Of a DNA stretch of 9,364 nucleotides, positions 5,386 to 9,364 are shown in pieces; the first letter of the stretch is position 1; the number at the start of each line of letters is the position of its first letter. Made by a program: the position numbers and the translations under genes. The notes under the pieces were generated by a model. That model saw only the letters and a program-made list of their open reading frames with translations. It made no database searches and was not told the DNA's origin. This DNA is from Oscillospiraceae bacterium (GTDB lineage: Bacteria > Bacillota > Clostridia > Oscillospirales > Oscillospiraceae). Location of the stretch: assembly GCA_031266955.1 (NCBI GenBank), contig JAISAA010000097.1, positions 1 through 9,364 on the forward strand. Direction: 5' to 3'.

Positions 5386-6513
5386 TTACATCCGCCTCAC
5401 ATTTTGCCCGGCGCGCCCGCCGGCGCTAAGCTCAGCCGGGACGCGCTTTTCCGTTTCTCTGTCGAAAAGATACACCTTATCAGGCCGAACAGCAAACCTT
5501 ATTTCCCCAAAGACCGCCGCGCTTTCCGCGCTGACTATAGACCGCACCGACGCATTCACGGACGCGCCGTGGGTGCTGACTATGCTGACGTCGCGCCCCA
5601 TTACCTCCACGCGGTCAAGTTCGCAGCGGAGCGGCCCGTTGCCGTCAAGCGCGAAGCCCTCAGGTCGTATGCCTATATAGACGTCCTGATCCGGAACACC
5701 GCCTGCGGTGAGAATGGCGTCGTCCCCGGCGTACAGCACGCCGCCTGACACCCGGCCGAGAAACACGTTGATGGGCGGCGTACCGAGGAACTGCGCGACA
5801 AAAAGATTCGCGGGGCTGTCATAGACGTCCTGCGGCTTGCCGGCCTGCTCGATGCTGCCGTCGCGCATAACTACTATCGTGTCGCAAATGCTCATCGCCT
5901 CTTCCTGGTCGTGAGTCACGAAAACAGTTGTGATCCGGGTGCGTTGCTGTATGCGCCTGATCTCCTCTCGCATTTGGAGCCTGAGCCGGGCATCGAGATT
6001 GGAAAGCGGCTCGTCCAAAAGCAGCACGCGGGGCGTTTTGACTAATGCGCGCGCGATCGCCACGCGCTGCTGCTGGCCGCCGGACAGCTCGCCCGGCTTG
6101 CGGTCAAGCAGTCCGTCTATCTGAACAAGCTTTGCCGTCTCGTTCGCTTTGGCAAGCATAGCTTCCTTGGAGAGTTTGTCCGCGCCTTTAAGATTTTGCA
6201 GGGGAAACAGTATGTTTTGCAGGGCGGTCAGATGCGGATAGAGCGCGTAGTTTTGAAACACAAGCCCGATACCGCGGTCTTCCGGAGGAAGCTCCGTAAC
6301 GTCGTCGCCGCCGAAGAATATTCTGCCGGCGTCAGGCGTCAGCAGCCCGCAGATGAGGTTGAGCACCGTGCTCTTGCCGCAGCCTGAGGGCCCGAGAAGC
6401 CCGACGAGCTCGCTGTCCGTGAGCTCAATAGTAAAATCATCGACGGCTGTCACGTCCGCCTCATTTTTTTTATTGCGGCTCGGAAAGATTTTAGTCAGAT
6501 TCTGAATTTTCAT
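5386..6513 (-). CDS. Sugar ABC importer ATPase, MsmX/UgpC/MalK type
   Basis: This encodes 375 residues and powers the importer encoded downstream, from the cytoplasmic face. All nucleotide-binding motifs are intact: Walker A GPSGCGKST (41-49), Q-loop Gln87 in FQNYALYPHLT, signature LSGGQ (143-147), Walker B VLLLDEP (163-169), D-loop SNLD (171-174) and switch His201. Residues about 240-355 form the C-terminal TOBE/regulatory domain of the CUT1 class, with GIRPEGF and VRPDKVYLFD segments. It is first in the operon; many Bacillota importers lack an ATPase gene and share one MsmX, so a dedicated ATPase here suggests a self-contained transporter. The ribosome binding site is modest (GGGGTG, seven bases from the ATG), and a small hairpin (CGTTG/CAACG, 6526-6540) lies just upstream of it. 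Transcription should start from the promoter at 6593-6621. Confidence 0.94.
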   Translation of the reverse strand: MKIQNLTKIFPSRNKKNEADVTAVDDFTIELTDSELVGLLGPSGCGKSTVLNLICGLLTPDAGRIFFGGDDVTELPPEDRGIGLVFQNYALYPHLTALQNILFPLQNLKGADKLSKEAMLAKANETAKLVQIDGLLDRKPGELSGGQQQRVAIARALVKTPRVLLLDEPLSNLDARLRLQMREEIRRIQQRTRITTVFVTHDQEEAMSICDTIVVMRDGSIEQAGKPQDVYDSPANLFVAQFLGTPPINVFLGRVSGGVLYAGDDAILTAGGVPDQDVYIGIRPEGFALDGNGPLRCELDRVEVMGRDVSIVSTHGASVNASVRSIVSAESAAVFGEIRFAVRPDKVYLFDRETEKRVPAELSAGGRAGQNVRRM

Positions 6514-6592
6514 CGAAATACACCCCGTTGCGGCTCAACGCTTGCCGTTACCGTGGAAATAAGCGCCGCGCAAAAACATATACGCTCATCAG

Positions 6593-6621
6593 AGTATAAT
6601 TGCGGCGGAGCCGAAAGTCAA
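6593..6621 (-). promoter_or_regulatory. Sigma-A-type promoter of the sugar-importer operon
   Basis: On the minus strand, TTGACT (6616-6621) and TATACT (6593-6598) are spaced by 17 bases, each one mismatch from consensus. The start would fall near 6586, giving a leader of about 73 bases. The TATAC/GTATA arms at 6579-6583 and 6594-6598 straddle the -10 and start point and might be a regulator site, but five-base arms are weak evidence. I see no recognisable cre site. Confidence 0.8.
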
Positions 6622-6632
6622 GCAAAATCCGG

Positions 6633-6683
6633 GGCCTTTGCTAAAGCTGCTTTTGGCAAGCGGGCTTGAAGGCCTTGTTTTTT
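6633..6683 (+). terminator. Possible intrinsic terminator/attenuator upstream of the ABC-F gene
   Basis: GGCCTT (6633-6638) pairs with AAGGCC (6669-6674), and an inner GCTT/AAGC hairpin (6649-6652 with 6658-6661) lies inside. The outer stem is followed by TTGTTTTTT. A TATAAT at 6595-6600 could start a plus-strand transcript ahead of it but lacks a recognisable -35. Leaders of ABC-F resistance genes often use attenuation, but I find no leader ORF here. The T-run also forms part of the -35 region of the downstream promoter. Confidence 0.35.
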
Positions 6684-6704
6684 ATCGCGCGGTTGCTGTA
6701 TAAT
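6675..6704 (+). promoter_or_regulatory. Probable promoter of the ABC-F gene
   Basis: A perfect TATAAT at 6699-6704 is preceded by TTGTTT at 6675-6680 (four of six consensus bases) with an 18-base spacer. Transcription would start near 6711, leaving a leader of about 45 bases before the ATG at 6756. This argues against any translation start upstream at 6666. Confidence 0.65.
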
Positions 6705-6755
6705 GCGTGTACGAAAACGAACACGGTAGGCTTTGAAGGGCGGGTGAGCGAAGCT

Positions 6756-8261
6756 ATGTCGCAGATCAGCGTATCGAATCTGACGTTTTGCTATGACGGC
6801 AGCTACGATAATATTTTTGAGGACGTCAGCTTCCGGATAGATACGGACTGGAAGCTCGGCTTCATAGGGCGCAACGGCAGGGGCAAGACCACGTTCCTGA
6901 AGCTGCTGCTCGGCAAATACGGGTACGGCGGGACGATAAGCGCGAGCGTCGATTTTGAGTATTTTCCCTACGACGTCCCGCGGGCGGACGCGGACGCCGG
7001 GGATATCTTTGAAGAAATACGTCCCGGCTGTCCCGGCTGGGAGCTCGCGCGGGAGCTGGCGCTGCTTGAAATCGGCGAGGATGTGCTGCGCCGCCCGTTC
7101 AATACGCTGTCGAACGGGGAGCGCACAAAGCTGCTGCTTGCCGCGCTTTTCCTGAAAGAGAACGGTTTTCTGCTCATCGACGAGCCCACAAACCATCTCG
7201 ACGCGCGCGGCCGTGAGCTCGTCAGCCGCTACCTCAACGGCAAAAAAGGCTTCATACTCATCTCGCACGACAGGGCGTTCCTCGACGGCTGCATAGATCA
7301 CGTGATGTCGATCAACAAGACCGATATTGAGATACAGCGCGGAAATTTTTCATCCTGGAATCAGAACCGCGAGCTGCGCGACAGCTTTGAGCAGGATGAA
7401 AACGAAAAGCTGAAAAAGGAGATACGCCGCCTCGGGGACTCCGCGCGCCGGACGTCGGGCTGGGCGGACAAGGTGGAATCGTCGAAATACGGCACGCTCA
7501 ATTCGGGTGTTAAAGTGGACAGGGGCTATTTAGGCCACAAGTCGGCAAAGATGATGAAGCGCGCGCAGTCCGCCGTGAAGAGGCGCATGGACGCCGCGGA
7601 GGAAAAGTCCAAGCTGCTGAAAAATTTAGAGAACGCCGAAGCGTTGAAAATGGTGCGCGTTCAGTATCACTCAAGCCGCCTCGCGTCGCTTGAGGACGTC
7701 GCGGTATATTACGGCGGCAAGCAGGTCTGCGGCGGCGTCAGCTTTACTATCGACGGCGGCGACCGCGTGTCGTTGAACGGCAAAAACGGCTCGGGCAAGT
7801 CGAGCATCCTGAAGCTCATCTGCGGAATGGATATAGAGCACACCGGAGCTTGCAGGGTCGGCGGCCGCCTCGCGGTGTCATACGTCTCTCAGGACGCGTC
7901 GGAGCTCAGCGGCGACCTCTCGGAATACGCCTGGCGCAACGGATTAGACGAAAGCCTTTTTAAGGCGATACTGCGAAAGCTCGATTTTTCGAGAGTCCAG
8001 TTTGAAAAAGATATGGGAGCTTTCAGCGACGGGCAGAAAAAGAAGACGCTTCTTGCGAAAAGCCTTTGCGAAAAAGCGCACCTCCTGATTTGGGACGAAC
8101 CGCTCAATTTTATTGACGTAATATCCCGTATGCAGATAGAAAGCCTCCTGCTTGAATACAAGCCTACAATACTTTTCGTGGAACACGACCGCGTGTTCCG
8201 CGACGCGATAGCCACAAAAATTGTAGAGCTGCCGCCGCGCGCTGTACGCGCGCACATTTAA
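6756..8261 (+). CDS. Lsa/CplR-like ABC-F ribosomal protection protein
   Basis: This encodes 501 residues, a normal Lsa-family length. Two ABC domains lie on one chain and there are no membrane segments. Domain 1 has Walker A GRNGRGKT (38-45), signature LSNGE (118-122), Walker B with IDEPTNHLD (catalytic Glu143) and His171. Domain 2 has GKNGSGKS (342-349), variant signature FSDGQ (423-427), IWDEPLN (Glu448) and His477. The interdomain linker, about 200-300, is charged and helical; in the family it reaches the ribosomal peptidyl-transferase centre. TDWKLGFIGRNGRGKTTFLK, RPF-TLS-GE-TK, and IWDEPLNFIDV closely follow remembered Lsa(A)-type proteins, which displace lincosamides, streptogramin A and pleuromutilins. 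Resistance here is inferred, and distant members may have other roles. The ATG at 6756 is chosen because the family starts at MSQISVSNL, GGTGAG lies seven bases upstream, and earlier in-frame ATGs precede the promoter. The C-terminal PPRAVRAH tail is encoded partly by a GC hairpin (8236-8252). Confidence 0.9.
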   Translation: MSQISVSNLTFCYDGSYDNIFEDVSFRIDTDWKLGFIGRNGRGKTTFLKLLLGKYGYGGTISASVDFEYFPYDVPRADADAGDIFEEIRPGCPGWELARELALLEIGEDVLRRPFNTLSNGERTKLLLAALFLKENGFLLIDEPTNHLDARGRELVSRYLNGKKGFILISHDRAFLDGCIDHVMSINKTDIEIQRGNFSSWNQNRELRDSFEQDENEKLKKEIRRLGDSARRTSGWADKVESSKYGTLNSGVKVDRGYLGHKSAKMMKRAQSAVKRRMDAAEEKSKLLKNLENAEALKMVRVQYHSSRLASLEDVAVYYGGKQVCGGVSFTIDGGDRVSLNGKNGSGKSSILKLICGMDIEHTGACRVGGRLAVSYVSQDASELSGDLSEYAWRNGLDESLFKAILRKLDFSRVQFEKDMGAFSDGQKKKTLLAKSLCEKAHLLIWDEPLNFIDVISRMQIESLLLEYKPTILFVEHDRVFRDAIATKIVELPPRAVRAHI

Positions 8262-8331
8262 GCACACATCCCCTGTTCCTCATTTTGTTTGTTTTATGTG
8301 CAACCGCTCCGGGAATACTGTAAAATACCGA

Positions 8332-8346
8332 TACGGCAGAGCCGTA
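8332..8346. promoter_or_regulatory. Small palindrome upstream of the recombinase gene
   Basis: TACGGC-AGA-GCCGTA has perfect 6-bp arms and lies 24 bases before the recombinase ATG, just upstream of its ribosome binding site. A related ATACGGC-GA sequence recurs downstream of the gene at 9274-9283. It could be a binding site for a regulator or for the recombinase itself, or a leader hairpin. A TAAAAT at 8321-8326 is a possible -10 element without a clear -35. The role is speculative. Confidence 0.35.
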
Positions 8347-8370
8347 AAAACAAAACAAAGGAGAAAAACA

Positions 8371-9198
8371 ATGACACAGTATTCAGTGGAGGAATACGCA
8401 GAGCACCTCCGGCGGGAGGAAAAGAGTACGGAGACCATCACAAAATACACGCGCTACGCAGTCGCGTTCCTCGCCTTTCTCGGCGGAGGCGAGGTGACGA
8501 AGGAAGCCGCCCTAGCTTTCAAATCCAGCATCACGGGGGCACATACCGCGGCGGGAGCAAACGGAATGATCGCCGCCGTAAACAGCTTCCTGTCCTATCT
8601 CGGTCTCGGTGAGCTCAAAATCTCATCCCTGAAAATCCAGCGAAAAACATTTCTGCCCGAGGAAAAAGAGCTCGACCGCCCGGAAACCGAGCGTCTCATT
8701 AAAACCGCCGAGCGCGAACGTAAGCCCGGAGTCGCCCTCGCGATCCGGACAATGTTTGCCACGGGAGCGAGAGTATCGGAGCTGCAATATATCACCGTGG
8801 AAGCGGCGCAGGCCGGGCGCGCTGAAATCAGGCTCAAGGGTAAGACCCGCGAGCTTTTTTTACAGCCGAAGCTCTGCAAACAATTGCTGAGCCGCGCGCG
8901 AGAGCTCGGCATTGCCTCCGGTCCGATCTTCGTAACGCGCACGGGCAAGCTTATCGACCGCCACAGGATATGGCGGGAGATGAAAGCCCTCGGAGCTAAA
9001 GCCGGCGTATTGGCTTCGCGCGTGTTCCCGCACAATCTCAGACGCCTTTTTGCCCGGACATTTTTCGCAAAGTTCCCGAACCTCGCCGCTCTCGCCGACG
9101 TGCTCGGACACTCAGACGTGAACACGACCAGAATATACACCGCCGAAACAGCGGAAACTCACCGCAAGCGGCTCGAATCTCTCCCGTTGCTGCTTTAG
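8371..9198 (+). CDS. Small tyrosine recombinase/integrase (XerC/D-like fold)
   Basis: This encodes 275 residues from the ATG at 8371, chosen because AAAGGAG lies seven bases upstream and the family begins near here; the longer frame from 8296 has no such signal. Residues about 4-80 form the helical SAM-like core-binding domain, and about 100-275 the catalytic domain. The full active-site set is visible: Arg134 (TGARVSEL), Lys158 in the LKGK beta-hairpin, His221 and Arg224 (PHNLR), His247 (LGHSDVNTTR) and nucleophile Tyr256 nine residues later. It should therefore be able to cut and rejoin DNA through a phosphotyrosine link. The short form, lacking an arm-binding domain, resembles small clostridial recombinases linked to inversion or element mobility rather than long phage integrases. 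No phage, conjugation or excisionase gene accompanies it in the window. Its target is unknown; short repeats on both sides are candidates. Confidence 0.9.
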   Translation: MTQYSVEEYAEHLRREEKSTETITKYTRYAVAFLAFLGGGEVTKEAALAFKSSITGAHTAAGANGMIAAVNSFLSYLGLGELKISSLKIQRKTFLPEEKELDRPETERLIKTAERERKPGVALAIRTMFATGARVSELQYITVEAAQAGRAEIRLKGKTRELFLQPKLCKQLLSRARELGIASGPIFVTRTGKLIDRHRIWREMKALGAKAGVLASRVFPHNLRRLFARTFFAKFPNLAALADVLGHSDVNTTRIYTAETAETHRKRLESLPLLL

Positions 9199-9212
9199 CG
9201 AAAAACAAAAAC

Positions 9213-9236
9213 ACCACGGAATCTGTATTCCGTGGT
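9213..9236 (-). terminator. Hairpin terminator, minus-strand orientation
   Basis: A perfect 10-bp stem, 9213-9222 with 9227-9236, has a CTGT loop. Read on the minus strand it is followed by TGTTTTTGTTTTT, a good terminator tail. On the plus strand the following bases (ATACGCC) are not T-rich, so it is a poor terminator for the recombinase gene. It suggests a minus-strand gene ending to the right, beyond or near the window edge. Confidence 0.7.
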
Positions 9237-9364
9237 ATACGCCGCGCGATTTTCACCACGCTTTACATATTAAATACGGCTGAAACGCGCTTTGGACGCG
9301 CCTTTCACGCTCTAAAACGCTATATCGGCTGAAAAAGCGCGTGACTTAACAGGCCGGTCGAAAA
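9237..9364. other. Right-edge non-coding tail with short repeats
   Basis: All three minus-strand frames entering from the right edge soon meet stop codons and resemble nothing known, so I call no gene. The segment has a direct repeat CGGCTGAAA at 9277-9285 and 9326-9334. It also has a 9-bp inverted repeat, ACGCGCTTT (9285-9293) with AAAGCGCGT (9334-9342). Several GCGC-rich motifs add to this. It may be recombinase target DNA or an intergenic palindromic element cut by the window edge. Confidence 0.4.

Noticed and set aside
6514..6755. Catabolite-response (cre) element in the importer promoter region
   Set aside because: I found no sequence close to the cre consensus on either strand, so carbon-catabolite control cannot be claimed.
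6618..7301. 227-codon minus-strand open frame
   Set aside because: It lies antisense to the conserved N-terminal domain of the ABC-F gene and is a by-product of GC-rich codon use; it has no family resemblance.
8236..8252. GC hairpin at the end of the ABC-F gene as its terminator
   Set aside because: The 6-bp stem lies inside the coding region and is followed by only a three-base T-run, too weak for an intrinsic terminator.
8595..9140. 181-codon minus-strand open frame
   Set aside because: It is antisense to the catalytic region of the tyrosine recombinase, which has all active-site residues on the plus strand.

Overview
This GC-rich window carries compact operons, good sigma-A type promoters (TTGACA/TATTAT and TTGACT/TATACT, both with 17-bp spacers), AAAGGAG-type ribosome binding sites, CUT1 sugar-ABC genes, an Lsa-like ABC-F protein and an Rpn-family gene. 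Together these suggest a Bacillota (Clostridia-like) chromosome, probably of a gut or anaerobic relative. The taxon is inferred from gene content and signals, not proven.

Layout from left to right: (1) The 3' part of an Rpn/PD-(D/E)XK nuclease-transposase gene (+), cut by the left edge and ending in five 12-bp repeat units. (2) A gene-free stretch, about 607-1005, with a D-arm-like hairpin, nested inverted repeats, the 3' half of a tRNA-Thr(GGU) that lacks a proper 5' half, another inverted repeat, and a strong bidirectional terminator. (3) A minus-strand lipoprotein gene of OB-fold appearance, with its own near-consensus promoter and a perfect palindrome at the expected transcription start. 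(4) A minus-strand four-gene operon read from 6513 down to 1918: MsmX/UgpC-type ATPase, MalF-type permease, MalG-type permease, and a solute-binding lipoprotein. The genes abut or overlap by a few bases. (5) A 242-bp divergent promoter region. (6) A plus-strand Lsa/CplR-like ABC-F gene, predicted to protect ribosomes from lincosamide, streptogramin A and pleuromutilin drugs. (7) A plus-strand small tyrosine recombinase with a complete catalytic set. (8) A right-hand intergenic tail with a terminator oriented for a minus-strand gene beyond the window and short repeats.

The four operon genes form a complete CUT1 carbohydrate importer: binding protein, two permeases and an ATPase. No glycosidase or regulator accompanies them, so the substrate cannot be named. 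The lipoprotein gene downstream could be cotranscribed by read-through but has its own promoter. The ABC-F gene diverges from the importer and shares its control region. The most unusual items are the broken tRNA-Thr with its structured surroundings, the binding protein with both a lipobox and an LPKTS-plus-membrane-helix C-terminus, the palindrome-dense DNA encoding a permease N-terminal extension, and the hairpin plus T-run ahead of the ABC-F gene. I see no clearly new multi-gene system.
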